64,000 nt of DNA from Lepisosteus oculatus (lineage: Eukaryota; Chordata; Actinopteri; Semionotiformes; Lepisosteidae), in the NCBI RefSeq assembly GCF_040954835.1, contig NC_090698.1, forward strand, positions 6,942,501 to 7,006,500, in the 5' to 3' direction. The position numbers and the translations under genes are program-made. The notes under the pieces were generated by a model. That model saw nothing but the letters and a program-made list of their open reading frames with translations. It was not told the DNA's origin and did no database searches. Position 1 is the stretch's first letter. Every line of letters starts with the position of its first letter. Of the stretch, positions 1 through 12,386 are shown piece by piece.

Positions 1-179
1 CAGGAATAATGAAGAATCTGAAGAATTCCAGCTCTTCTGGTTGCAACATGTTCAGCATCTCCAAAGCTTTGCTCTCTGCTGGCCCCATGACCAGTCTAGG
101 AGGGGCTCCAATGGGAATGTAGCGCTGCTCTGAAGAGGTGAAAAGGATCCGATGCACATGCAGGAGTCGATGGGAGGTA
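1..179 (-). CDS. possible exon of an unknown gene, cut by the window edge
   Basis: On the minus strand a frame is open from 179 down to base 1 (about 59 codons). It is preceded by a plausible acceptor (CTTACTTACAG, just above 179). The translation includes GPAESKALEMLNMLQPEELE, which looks like an amphipathic helix. I do not recognise the family. A weak resemblance to the first helices of death-fold domains crossed my mind but cannot be supported. Other frames are also open here, so coding is a guess. Confidence 0.2.
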
Positions 180-374
180 CTGTAAGTAAGCGAACAGAGC
201 AAAACCAGGAGCTGAATCGTAGTCCGAAGGCGTAAGGTAGGTCAAGATCCGGTAAAGGCACTGGTGACGAACAATCCAAAATGTGAGACAGAATCGTGGT
301 CGAAATGAGAGCGGCAGGGTCAAATCCGAAACAGTCACCGATAGCAAACGATCCAAGGGGCGGGGCGGGGCGTG

Positions 375-487
<113 letters not shown>

Positions 488-536
488 AAAAGGGCAAGAA
501 ACGCTAGACAGAGCAACAAGAAGTGGGTTAGAATAG

Positions 537-851
537 TATAAATAACCCGGCGTGCCGCACGGTAGAGCAATTGCAGGTGTGATCTCGTGCGGCGGCGCTT
601 GTTAATAGTAACCCGCTGCTGGTGCTGATTAGCTCGTTTACACGTTGATCTCTGCTGGCTGGTGGTCGTGACAGGGAAGCGTTTGTTTCAGATTTTTCAA
701 AGCAGCAGAAAGGGTGCCTTAGAGCAGAGAATTCACGCCTTTCCCTGTGGAGTGGAATCGTGCTTTTAATTTAATTTCGGTCTCGGTGCATTAGTCCAGT
801 GCGCGCTGTACTGGAGAGGTTGTCAGGCCAGGCTCGAGCTCCTGGGGCGAG
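537..851 (+). promoter_or_regulatory. possible promoter and 5' UTR exon of the lipoxygenase gene
   Basis: A TATA-like TATAAATA lies at 537-544. A good splice donor follows at 852 (GAG|GTGAGTATG). The first lipoxygenase coding exon begins directly after a CAG at 2755-2757, which could act as its acceptor. A TATA-driven leader exon of roughly 570-851 spliced to 2758 would fit. This is inferred from motifs only. The remainder of 852-2757 shows no other recognisable feature. Confidence 0.28.
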
Positions 852-2757
852 GTGAGTATGTGGGACGCTGGCTCGGGGTGCGGGTCTGATCGAGACACGG
901 TCTGTACCGGGAGCCGTGCAGAAAGCACTCAGGTGTGAGGAGAAGAACCGATTTCTGTGCGGAAACATTGAGTGATCAAGGCAGTAAATAACAGGGTTTG
1001 TGACTCACTGTGTCTCATTGCTGTGGCCTGAGTCTCTTAAGTCCCAGTACAGTACTCTATAACTGCAGCCTGCTTCTGTTATGGTGCTGTTTATCTGCAA
1101 GGTGTGTGAGACGGTACAGCCTTTTTTCATGCTCTGCCTGAGCCTTGGGATGATGCATTCGCTTGCTCTATAAACACGTGAGACATTAGATTGATTGGGA
1201 GTCTCTGAACAGTTACCAATCTGAAGATGAATTCACAGGCCTGTAACTGGGTCAGTGAGTAACTATGTTTCAGTTTGATGTCCCAGTTAATGGCCAGATT
1301 TGAACCTTTTTTGTTGCTGAAATCCAGGACAGACTTTTAAGGTCACAATCTGGTCATCTTGCATTTATAAGGAAAAAGTATGAATACTGGGGTTTCATGC
1401 ACCAGTCAGCGTGTAGGGTTTTGTTTTATACAGTATACCTCGTGTGAATTGAATTCTCAAATATGCCACACATATACTACATCGTGTGTGCAGACAAACT
1501 GCTTATTCCAGGAGAGTCACAAAGTTAGTGACAAGACCTTTATTTAGCTTGATTGTTACTGGGCTGTCTAAATAAAACTGCCGCCTAACCCAGTGTGTTT
1601 AAACAGTGTGACAGGATGTATTAACCGGTGGCGTTGTTTATTATGTGTGGTATTCTATTCAGTAAAGGATATGCAGTAATAATCTTTTATGTGTTCAAAT
1701 ATAACTGCATAAACACAAGACTTCCCAGCACACCATCACAGTTCAAATTAACTGAGTTACAAATCAACCGTAGAAGATTTATGCTAGCCAGCTACATCAT
1801 TTTTGTCTTTAAACTGCAACAAATGCATAGGGTGATCAAGGTAAGATGCAGAATCATAAGACTGCAATGAACCCAAATTAACAGTCAATGCCCTTATTTA
1901 TCTATCCGAAAAAAGGGAGAATAATTAGAAAAAAATGTAATAATCACTTTCTTTGGTTCCACTGTGTTTTCACTGTTTGCACTAGCCTGGATATTATGAG
2001 GTTACTGATATGGGTTTGTGTGGATACTTGCATGTGTCTTTGAGTTACTTTGAATGAATTCAAATTAATTTTAAATAGTAGTTTGTTTTTCTTTAAAAAT
2101 GTCTTATGCTTGGTGCTGAACTGTGGCAGTTTTTTTCCAGTGCTGATCTGGGGGTTCCCTGTGGTTCATATTGTGTAATGGCTGAGCACTAGATCTCCAT
2201 TGGCGATTTTGTTTGAACTGCTTGCTTGTTTCTGCACTTGCTCCTGAGTGTGGCCACTACCTGACTTCAAGGCTGCTGTTTCTGACAGCGCCAGCCTCCA
2301 GACCTCCGATCAGACCCCCCGGCTTGCTTGCCCTTCATCTGACTGAGCAGTCAGGTATCAGCACGTCGGATCGGTTTGCCTTGGCTCTGTTCTGGAGCTC
2401 GGGAATTAGCACAGGGTGGATACCTGGTACAAATCAGATTTGACCTTTTAAGAGCTGAAAGCAAATTTTCCAATATGCCTCAAACAGAAAACAAGAAATC
2501 AAATAGCCTGGGATGAAAAACAGCTGGAGGATGCAAAAAAAACCACAGTAGACACAGGCCTCACCCAGGACCAAGACCGAGAAGCCATGAACTATCGCAT
2601 CAACTTTGACAGAGCTACAAAGTTACGAGATACAGAGCACAGGGTGGGAGTCAGTAACTGGTCCAGGGGGAGAACTAGGATGCGGGGGGTGGGGGAGGCA
2701 CAGGGGACTAATCCAGCCATCTCTTAGTGAGGATTCTTGTTGTTGTTCCATGAGCAG

Positions 2758-5700
2758 ATGCTGGAATACAAGATCACCGTGGCGACGGGGACGTCGGAGT
2801 ACTCCGGCACCAATAACTACGTGTACGCGACCCTGATCGGAGAGAAGGGCGTGAGCGAGAGGACTCTGCTGGACAAGCCGGGGCTGGACTTCTGCAGGGG
2901 GGCGGTGAGCCTGTCCGGTCCTCCGCCCGCTGCCCACCTCCGCGCGCGGCTGTCAGTGCCTGAGGCTGGGATGCGTGGCAGGAACCTGCTTTCCACCAAA
3001 CGCTGCCGCCACATCCTCTGCCCTACAGCCCGGCATCGGAGCCTCTGCCCGGCTCTCGCTCTCCCTTTGTCTGCTCAGCGCAGTCAGGACCTGGGCATGT
3101 CTCATCAGATGGATGGGCGTCAGTCCCTGCTTGATTGCTGTATATAACCTCTGATCTCGAATTGCTGACCTGACACAACCTCTCAGACACAACCCGTTCT
3201 GCACGTTGCTTCCCATCTCTCTAATTCGCACCCTCCTTCTCCATCCGTCTCCTTTCCCCCGCTCCCAGGTGGATGATTACACCGTCAAGAGCAGCGTCCC
3301 ACTGGGTGAGGTGCTGGTGGTCCGGCTGGAAAAGCAGAGGTACTGGGTGGAGGATAACTGGTTCTGCCGCTATGTGTGTGTGAGGCCACCGGGGGGCGCC
3401 CTGCTCACGTTCCCCTGCTACCGGTGGCTGGTAGGAGACGTCGGTGTGGAGCTGAGAGAGGGAACAGGTGAGTCTGTCAGACGCCAGGATGAACTGTTGC
3501 GTGGTCTAATAGCCACACTGGTGCCACAGGTGTATCATACTGAAAATCACACACACTCATACGCGCACTGACTAGCACTGCCTGATGGTCATAAAGAGAA
3601 AAAACCCACTCACGCAGTCTCACAGGCACACTCATTCTGGTAAACCTGCTGGCCTAAGACACTTCCTCTCTCCGTCTCCAGCTAAAAGGCACTGTGACGA
3701 CTCTGAGCCCCTGCTCCTGGCCCACAGAAAAAAAGAGCTGCAGGAGAGACAGAAACTTTACCGGTAAACAGCTCTCCGTGTCCCTCTGTATTCCTCTCTG
3801 TGCCTGCTGGTCGCTCGGCCCTTCTCCTTCTCCTACCTCTGCCTGAATGTGTTCCGCAGCAGGCAGGAACACACGTGTATGTCTTGGCCACTCGGTCCTT
3901 CAGTCACTGTGTCTGCAGAAATCTGGCTCTGGCCTGCGGTCAGAACTCCTGACGACACCTCGGGACTAGCTGGAAGGTGGGGATAACATTATCAGGAAGG
4001 GCTAGTGGGACGTAAGGGGGAATGGAGAGAATTATGTGCTCAGCTTCAAATATCATTGGCTGTGAGCCGACCTGAGACTCTGCACACCCTGCCAATTCCC
4101 TTTTTATACCCCTTCCCTCAGGAAAAAGAGAAGCATTAAAACCAAAACCTCTCGTTTCCTTAATAGTACTTACTGTAAGACTATCTGGGTACTGAACAGC
4201 TTTCCAATTACACATTAGTACCTCATGATGACTATTGACAATGTAAATGGACTGTAAACCCCTTTAATGCCCCAGTTATTTCATTTCATTTTAATATTGT
4301 ATGAGATTCTTCTTGTAACCTCAAGGTTTTATGTTATGTTGTGTTGATGTTATTGTTATTGTCTTATTGTTTAACTGTTATGAGCACACTGAGGCAAATT
4401 CCTAACAACTAAGTTGGTATGGCAATAAATCTTGAATCTTGAATCCCGAATCCCCCGTTCATGGTAATAAATTGGCTGGACTTGGAATATAAAACCCTCT
4501 ATAACACAGTGGAAAAAATACCTTTGTGTGTTCTTCAGTTTTCTTTAGTGTTCTCCAGTGTTCTTCTTCAGTGTTCATTTTTGTCACAATTAAACTCCTC
4601 TCAAACCTTCCCTGGACGGTTCTGTGACTCCTTGCTTCTCTACACTGTGTGCCTGTCAGGTGGCAGGCTTGGGAGTCGGGCATCCCGAAGTGCATTGATG
4701 CAAAGACCGAGAAGGACCTGCCCCAGGACGTGCGCTTCGACAACGAGAAAATGAGCGACTTCGAGGGGTCGCTGCACTTCGCGTGAGTCTCTCACACACA
4801 GGACCACCCTTCTGAAATGCCCACCGCGAGTGGAATCTGCCCACTGACGCGTGCTGCCTCTCTCTGCTCCAGCTTGTTAGAGTTGTCTCTGAAGAAGCTG
4901 GTTATCCACTTTGGGAAGTCCTGGTGTGACCTGGATGACTTCAAGCGCATCTTCTGGAAACTCAAGAGCCCTGTGGCTGGTAGGACACCCAGCTCTGCCG
5001 AACTTCGCCTGTCCTGTCACTGCCACTCGGTGTGTCAGCGGGCAGGAGTTTTGGTGTGCCACTCTGTCAATCCGTGTGTCCGTGCCAATCAGATAAAAAC
5101 TCGGCTCATACTATGACATTCTCCAGTGCTTGCGGCAGCTCCTCTTCTTCCCTCCAACCCTGGTTGACACTGGGTTCATGAGTGGTTATTAGTCACGCTC
5201 TCTCCCTCCGTTTCTCTTAGAGTATGTGATGAACCACTGGCGCGAGGACTGGTTCTTTGGTTTCCAGTTCCTAAATGGCTCGAACCCACGTATGATCCGG
5301 CGCTGTCGGAAGATCCCGGAGAACTTCGCAGTGTCGGGGGACATGGTGCAGGGATCGCTGGGGCCGCGGACCAATCTGTCCAAGGAGCTGAAGGTACTGG
5401 TCAGCTGAGGCTTTGACTCTCAGCCCCTCACACGAACGGTGCGCACTGGAGCAGCATGCACCCAGAATCCAGCTGTCTGAGGACAGCAGCCGCCCACAGC
5501 TGCAAGCTACTGCCTCCACGGCACTTTTGTCAGTTTCGTTCTGGCCGCGTTGCACTGAATTTTGTTGTAGATCCAGGTTCCTGATTTGAGAAAATGAAAC
5601 TGCGACATACATTTGAAACAGTTTATTAAGCTCTGGTGTAAATACGCAGTATCTGCAAAATTTCAAGACACTGGAGGTTTTAATATAAGTGATCGGACGT

Positions 5701-8700
5701 ACCCATCCCTGATTATACAGTAGATGTCTTACTAGGAATACCATGCAATGCCATAGCAATTAAGACCATGCAGGCGATGGGACAAGAATCAATTCATATT
5801 CATAATTCATATTACAACTCAATGGGAGACTGATGTATCTTATGACTTCTCTTTCTATGTTTTGCAGTTAGCAGCCACGGACAGCTGTTCCACACTTATT
5901 AGGGCTCATCAGCATGAAACACAACGAACTATGACCTGTGATAGTGATATGGATATATCGGCAGTATAATAATCAGCAATTCATTCCCCAATGATCCAAT
6001 GACCTCCTACAGGGCACTGGAGCTATATGTGAAAACATTGACTATCAATCGTCTACTAAGACAAACTGTCCGTGGGACATGTCATTATTCTGCAGCTGAA
6101 TCTTCCAGAGCACTGGAGACAGAAGCACCATTTCCTTTCTCTCTTTCTCTCCCCAGGCTGGCAACATCTACCTGGTCGACTATGCAATCCTGGAGGGGGT
6201 TCCCACCAATGTCATCCGGAATTCCCCCCAGTACCTGTGCGCCCCCCTCTGCCTCCTGTATGAGCACCCCGACCAGGGGCTGATCCCTCTGGCTATACAG
6301 GTGGGCTTGGAGAGAGACAGGAAGCATGGAACCCTTCTCATCTTGTCACATGGTCTGGTGACGCCTCAGACACAGTTCCGCTTTCCTCAAACTGAAGGAC
6401 AAGAAGGGACCAGCAGACCCCTTCACTGCAATGACCTCTTTGCTCGCAGTTTCCTCATCAGCACACATGGATTGGACTCCTCTTAGAGGGATCTGTCCAC
6501 AATCAAGGCTGTTATAAAGTGCAGTGTTGTTAACCCTTTCTGTATTAACCCCTGCCCCATGTGGGGTGGAGCAGTGAGACTGTGGCTAAGGATCTGCACC
6601 TGTGGCTGGAAGGTTGCCGGTTCAAATCCTGTGGCTGGCAGAGGAATCCTGCTCCTTTGGGCCCCTGAGCAAGGCCCTTAACCCCAACTGCTCCAGGGGC
6701 GCTGTATAAATGGCTGACCCTGCGCTCTGACCCCCAGCTTCTCTCTGTGTGTCTCATGGAGAGCAAGCGGGGATATGCCAAAAAGACAAACTCCTAATGC
6801 AAGAAATTATAATGGCCAAAAAAAGTGATATTATCTTATCTCCTTCTCCTCTCTAAGCTGGATCAGACCCCTGGTCTAGACACCCCTGTGTTCCTGCCCA
6901 CTGATCCTCCACTGGCTTGGCTTTTGGCCAAGATGTGGGTGCGTCACTCCGAGTTCCAGATCTTCCAGTTGCTCTCGCACCTGCTGCGCACTCACCTGGT
7001 GGTGGAGGTCATCTGTGTGGCCACACTGAGGCAGCTACCTGCTGTGCACCCCATCTACAAGGTAATGACATTGCAGGTGGGCCTTGTAAGCCATGTTCTT
7101 GCAATGGAATAACATCATATATACATCCCAGCTACAAGGCAGTAACACTGAAAAAGTACTCTGTATGATTATGAACTGTATATACTGTACAGTGTCATAA
7201 CATTCTTTGTCAATGCATGCTTTGTTACATTGTAATGACATTATAATTATCACTTTTTACCATGCACATCTTTTCGCCAAGGTAATTACATACCAAATAT
7301 AGGAGGCACCCCAATTGTTGGATAAGAATGCATTCTTGTGTGAGCCACTGCCACACTCTTGCCCTAATTCGACTGTGTCTGTGCAGCTGCTGGCTCCCCA
7401 CCTCCGCTACACCCTGGAGATCAACTGCCGCGGGCGCACCCAGCTCATCTCTCCAGAAGGCATCTTCAAGAGGGTCTGTCTGTTTGCCTGTTTGAAAACG
7501 TTGTTGCACCCCAGGAAATGTAATGCATTTTGTGTCTAACTGCACTCACAACTTAAATGCTTCCTATGCATGTTTTATTTTAACATGTATGGAATAGTTT
7601 AGACTCTATTTTCCTGCCTCTCTCACCACTGCCCCACCCCTCCTCTCAAGGTTGTGTCTACGGGAGGCAAGGGGCTGTTAGTTCTCTCCCAGAAGGAGTA
7701 CAAAGTCCTGACCTACAAGTCCCTGCAGCCAGACTGGGACTTCCAGGACCGTGGGGTGACACGTCTGAGAGATTACTTCTACAGAGAGGACAGCATGATG
7801 CTCTGGGATGCCATCTACAGGTGGGGTCGCTGATCACACAGCTGTCGGTGGGCTGCAGTGCCCAAGACTGTCAAGGCTGTATTCTCTGGGCAGCCAGGTC
7901 TTCCTGTGTTGTCCTCTTTCTATGGCCAGGCTGTGGTCACTGAGCCTGTCCTCTCTGGGCGGCCAGGTCTTCCTGTGTTGTCCTGTTTCTATGGCCAGGC
8001 TGTGGACACCGAGCCTATCGTCTATAGACAGCCAGGTCTATCTGTGTCCATTTTCTATGGCCAGGTGGTGGTCACAGATCCTGTGCTTAATCAGGATCAG
8101 CGTCTACTTTTCCACCGGTAAGATATGTTGCTTGGGTGTACTGTGTGACTAGGGCCTGATCGCACTCAGATTGCTTGTGAATGTGTGTCCTAGTAGGCTA
8201 GATTGTTGCTGGTGTTACAGAAGTGTCGTGCTGGGTCAGTATAGTGTGGCTCAGGGCAGGGAGCACCAGGACTGACAGGCTGAAGGGACTCTTAATTTAG
8301 CTTTAATTTAAGCCATAAACCAGGATTCTACTATATAAACTTACGAGGCAAATATTGACTCTTTTTCCAATGGTGACAAATTAAGAGATTAAAACTGCCT
8401 AAAATGCCATTATGCCCACCAGGAATCTCTGGCTCTTTGTCGAACTGAGCCCACATACCCTTTTCTCTTTCCTTCTCTCTCTCAGTTTTGTGTCGGAGAT
8501 GGTGGCTCTGTATTACTCTGGTGACAAAGAAGTGTCTCAGGACTCAGAGCTCCAGGCCTGGATTCAAGACATCACTAAGGAGGGCTTCCATGAAGTCTCC
8601 AAATTTGGTAAGTCCTTCTCTGTCCTGCCAGTGAGATAAGGTTTGCCTTGGCAATAGGTGGACAGAAGACTGAATAGGTGTGTAGTGTGCTTTCTGAAGG

Positions 8701-11700
8701 CACCAGTTCTGTAGGGTTTGGGCATTTACGGGGACAATTATTAATTGTAGCCGTAAATCACAAAATGATTATTTTAATGGCTTTAGAATCCAACCATGCG
8801 ATATAACTCAAACAACGCACACACACAGGTACTAATACATGAGGATACATTTATTAATACATAGAATATGCATGTAAACCTAACAGATCTTATCATGAGG
8901 GTTATCAGAATACAAAAGATATATATTCATTCAGTTACAAAGAGTTACACATATCAAGAGGACATTCGTTCAGTATATCATTCATTTAGACCGTTTCATA
9001 AATGAACAACTTCTACATTAGATACTCAAAACAAGTACATAACTCTTATTAATTAAATTGATATCAACTGGTTGGGATAACAATTGAATTCTCGAGCTGT
9101 AATGCATTGAAGTTGAATACTCATCCAATCTCTGGGGATTCAGATCTCCTGCGGGCTCTCTGGCTCCGTGTCAGGCTGTGCTGTGCGGCTTGCGATGGTG
9201 CGCTGCTGATGCTCACTGACCGGCTAGTTAGTGTTGGCTTTAACTAGGACAGTTTGTGCATAGGAGAAAAGATGACTATGGGTCCCAGCAAGTCAGGAAG
9301 AGGACCGGTTCGTTCCTGATGAAGCACTAGTTCTGAATAGTGATTCAGCTGTTCACGAGGCCTGCAGCTGATGCTAACCTCGGGTGGATCCTCTGGTTAC
9401 TCTCTGGCAACCTCCGCTCTCGACTCTTAGAACAGAGGAAAGTTCTGGCACTCGGACACACTGGCCGTTCCGTGGTTGTCCGGGCTGAGTTTTAGGATGG
9501 TCAGGAGGCGCTCTGCGAGAATGTCCTGCCCTTGGGAGCCTTTCTGCTCCTGGGCCGTCCTGCCCTGGAACTCTTCAGAATAGTTTTTCGAATAGTCTCC
9601 TACAGACTCTCTGTGTTGCCTGTTTTTACCTGGAGGAACTTCAGCTCATTCATTGGCTGAAAGTTCCATGGGCATCAGAGTCCCACGTGGGTTACTCGGC
9701 CCTACCAGTCCCTGATTGGTTGATCAAGGTGAGATATGAGTCACTTACTCCTGACACCTAGGAATGCAGTCCAGATGTCCATCTGGCACTCCCTAGACAG
9801 GTAGGCGCCAATGGATGACCATTGATCATGATAGCCAGGCTTAGCTAAGTGCATCCCCCTTTGGGAGCTGTCCCTTATCAAAAGAAAACATCTTTAAATC
9901 AGCCTGCATGAATAGAGAGATGGGGCCTCATTTGGGAAAGCACAGCAACACTTAATTCTGTCTTATTAACAAGCATTGCCGCTACAGGTGGAACACTTTC
10001 CGAGGCCTTACAGCTGTTTACACAGAAATGTACAGCTTCCCTGCACAGGTCAGAGGGCAGGGGGGCAGGGGAAGAGGCAGAAGGCACAGGGCTGACTTAG
10101 TGTGTCTCTCCTGGAACTGCAGGTCTGGCCAGTGAGCTAAAGACCAGAAAGGAGCTGATTACTCTGCTTGCTGTGGTGCTCTTCACCTGCTCTGCACAGC
10201 ACGCAGCAACCAACAATGGACAGGTAACACAGCTGCCACAAGAAACATCCCCATTTATACAATAACCATTCTTGACACTTACAGTACATAGTGCTTTTCT
10301 TGACACTCCACTCAAAGCGCTTTACAGGTAATGGGGAATCCCACTACCACCACCAGTGTGCAGCCTCACCTGGATGACCTGACTACAGCCAGAGTGCACC
10401 AGTACTTTCCCAACACACCAACTCTCAGTGGGGAGGAGAGCAGAGTGATGAAGCCAGTTCAGAGATTATTAGGTCATGGGGAAATTTGGCCAGGACACCA
10501 GGGTAACACCCCTACTCTATTTGAGAAACACCCTGGGATTTTTAATGATCACAGAATATGAGGATGTCGGATTTATGTCTCATTCGAAGGAGGACACTTT
10601 TGTTTTCTTACAGTAGAGTGTCCCTGTCACTATAATGGGGCATGACGACCCACACAGACCTCAGGGTGAACGCCCCCTACTGGTCCCACTCACAGTTCTT
10701 CCAGCAGCAACCTTAGCTTTCCCAGGAGGTCTCCCATCCAGGTACTGGCCAGGCCACACCTGGTGAGTTTCAGTGGGCTGGCAGTTGTGAGCTGCAGGGT
10801 GATACGGCTGCTGGATATATGAGCCATAACAAACTACATTTCCAATACAGGAGCTATTGCCACCCAAGATGTCTAAATACAGAAAGCTTTGCACAGATCT
10901 GATTGAGGATTCCAAAATTATGCAAAGGACTAGCCAACACACCTTGATTTTTTTTTATTTATTTTTTTTTGCTGCACATCCAACACAAAGGCTGAGAGCA
11001 TCTGTTAAATATCAGTGTGATGAACAGGCACCTCTGTCTGTCTGTGTCCATGCCCGGCAGTTTGATTGGTGTGCCTGGGTTCCCAACACCCCGTGCACCA
11101 TGCGCCAGCCACCACCCACCAGCAAGGACTCCGTTACCATGGAGATGATCATGGACACCTTGCCCGACATCAGCCAATCATGTGTGGAGATGGCGATCAC
11201 ATGGCATCTGGGACGAGCCCAGCCCAATGCGGTGAGTCTGTCCTTGTGTCTGAGCCCTAGCCTTGCAAGTTCACCACCTCCTGTCAGTCAGCTGCCCACA
11301 CACACACTATGGGCTTGAAACTGGCTTACCTGCAATGCCGTTAATCTCTTTTAACAAATACATCCATATGTAACCTCCTGAACTGTAACCCCAGGCTGGG
11401 GCTGGTTGTATTCTGGTCTTGCTCAGTGGAAAGCCCAAAGACTCTTTTGATATCAGCGTCCAGAACTTTGCCATTAAACTCCAGTTACCCATCTACCTGT
11501 CTGCAGCTCATGTGCAAAATGGCTGGAGATTTAGCTCTGTTCAAAGACAGGCACTAAAGAAATGAACATGAGAAGAGTGACAAGGTTTGTCTGGAATGTG
11601 ATGCGAGAATGTGCATTGCTTCAAGGATTATCTTGATAAAGCTACTTTTTTTTTATTCACTTGCAGTGTGCTGCAGTACATTCACATAGTAGATATTGCA

Positions 11701-12386
11701 ATAGTTGTGCTATATCAGCTCAGCCATCCCGTTGCGACAGCATGTGCTGTATGCATCACTCTGGGTGGATACTGCTGACATCGGCTCCCCCTTGTGGCCA
11801 AGGAGACAGTCTGCAAGTTCCCCCGACCACATGTACAAACACACCAAATGCCATTGAGCCATGGTGTATACCTTTCTAGTTCTTTGAATGGTGCAAACAA
11901 CTTTCTAAGTACTATGAATATACTGTATGTCATGCAGGACTGTCACACATTTGTAGTGTTGGGAGCACTTTTGGTGTCTGGGGTTGAGCTTTGAGTGAAT
12001 TTTCAAAAACATTGGACTGCAGGCAATTTTCAGATTTTTTTTGTTTGTCTGGCAAAGGATTACCTAGCAGTGAGACAGGCCTGTCTGCTGTGTGTTTTGC
12101 ACTGTGCTGTTTCTGTGCCTGGACAGGGAGGTACCCCACTTGCCATCCTGTTGTTTGACTCCGTTGTCCTCTCTCCTCCCCCTCCACTGACCACCTCTGT
12201 GTCCAGATCCCTCTGGGCCAGTACACCGAGCAGCACTTCATCGAGCCCAAGGCCCTGAAGGTCATCGAACAGTTCCGGCAGGAGCTGGTCAACATCGAGA
12301 ACAAGATCATCCAACGGAACGAGGGGCTGGAGCTCAAATACCTCTACTTGTGCCCCAGCAAGATCGAGAACAGCATCACCATCTAG
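2758..12386 (+). CDS. lipoxygenase (ALOX12B/ALOXE3-like, predicted R-type), 14 exons, 669 aa
   Basis: Iron lipoxygenase that would dioxygenate or isomerise polyunsaturated fatty acids. Coding exons: 2758-2904, 3269-3467, 3682-3763, 4660-4782, 4873-4979, 5221-5393, 6157-6300, 6858-7061, 7387-7473, 7651-7820, 8486-8607, 10123-10223, 11061-11231, 12207-12386. All introns are GT-AG and the phases join without a break, giving 2010 nt with the stop. Residues ~1-115 form the PLAT domain ([20 protein letters not shown] at the start; FPCYRW near its end). The rest is the catalytic domain. Iron ligands are present: His366 and His371 (SHLLRTHL), His546 and Asn550 (SAQHAATN), and the C-terminal Ile669. 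The Coffa-Brash position is Gly409 (INCRGRTQL), the residue known from R-specific enzymes. Length matches the family (about 660-675 aa). The start at 2758 is chosen by alignment to family N-termini; an in-frame ATG at 2737 is less likely. Paralogue assignment among vertebrate ALOX genes is uncertain and needs a tree. Confidence 0.93.
4240..4457 (+). repeat. probable retroposon 3' tail in lipoxygenase intron 3
   Basis: The segment ends in GGCAATAAATCTTGAATC followed by further TTGAATC/CCGAATC repeats. This is the kind of short tandem tail carried by fish non-LTR retroposons (Rex/CR1-like). Only the tail is convincing; the upstream boundary is a guess. Confidence 0.35.
6555..6840 (+). mobile_element. 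tRNA-derived SINE in lipoxygenase intron 7
   Basis: An A-box-like TGGCTAAGGATCTG lies at 6583-6596 and a B-box-like GGTTCAAATCC at 6619-6629. They are spaced as in a tRNA promoter. The body contains GGCCCTTAACCCCAACTGCT and GGGCGCTGTATAAATGGCTG, familiar from fish SINEs, and an A-rich end follows near 6780-6830. Confidence 0.75.
7880..8090 (+). repeat. 69-bp tandem repeat, three copies, in lipoxygenase intron 10
   Basis: The word CCAGGTCT recurs at 7894, 7963 and 8032, an exact 69-bp period. Copies share TTCTATGGCCAGG and GTGGTCAC-type words. The third copy is the most diverged. The period is a multiple of three, so an open frame runs through it, but the exon 10 reading frame stops just after the donor at 7821, so read-through is not expected. 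Confidence 0.88.
8608..10122. other. lipoxygenase intron 11, 1.5 kb, no gene recognised
   Basis: The longest lipoxygenase intron. It holds AT-rich sequence (8,700-9,100) and a more mixed segment (9,130-9,880) that looks like inserted repeat DNA. I could not find terminal repeats, a poly-A tail or an open frame that would define an element. Confidence 0.4.
10275..10845 (-). mobile_element. 5S-rRNA-headed SINE (SINE3 type) in lipoxygenase intron 12
   Basis: On the plus strand the text GGTCTCCCATCCAGGTACTG (about 10,729-10,748) is the reverse complement of the internal promoter region of 5S rRNA, so the element is inserted on minus with its head near 10,840. The body carries CCCCTACTGGTCCC. The tail, read on minus, is CTGTAAAGCGCTTTGAGTGG, the L2-like 3' end used for LINE-driven mobilisation. 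The same body and tail recur at 16.6 and 57.4 kb. Confidence 0.75.
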
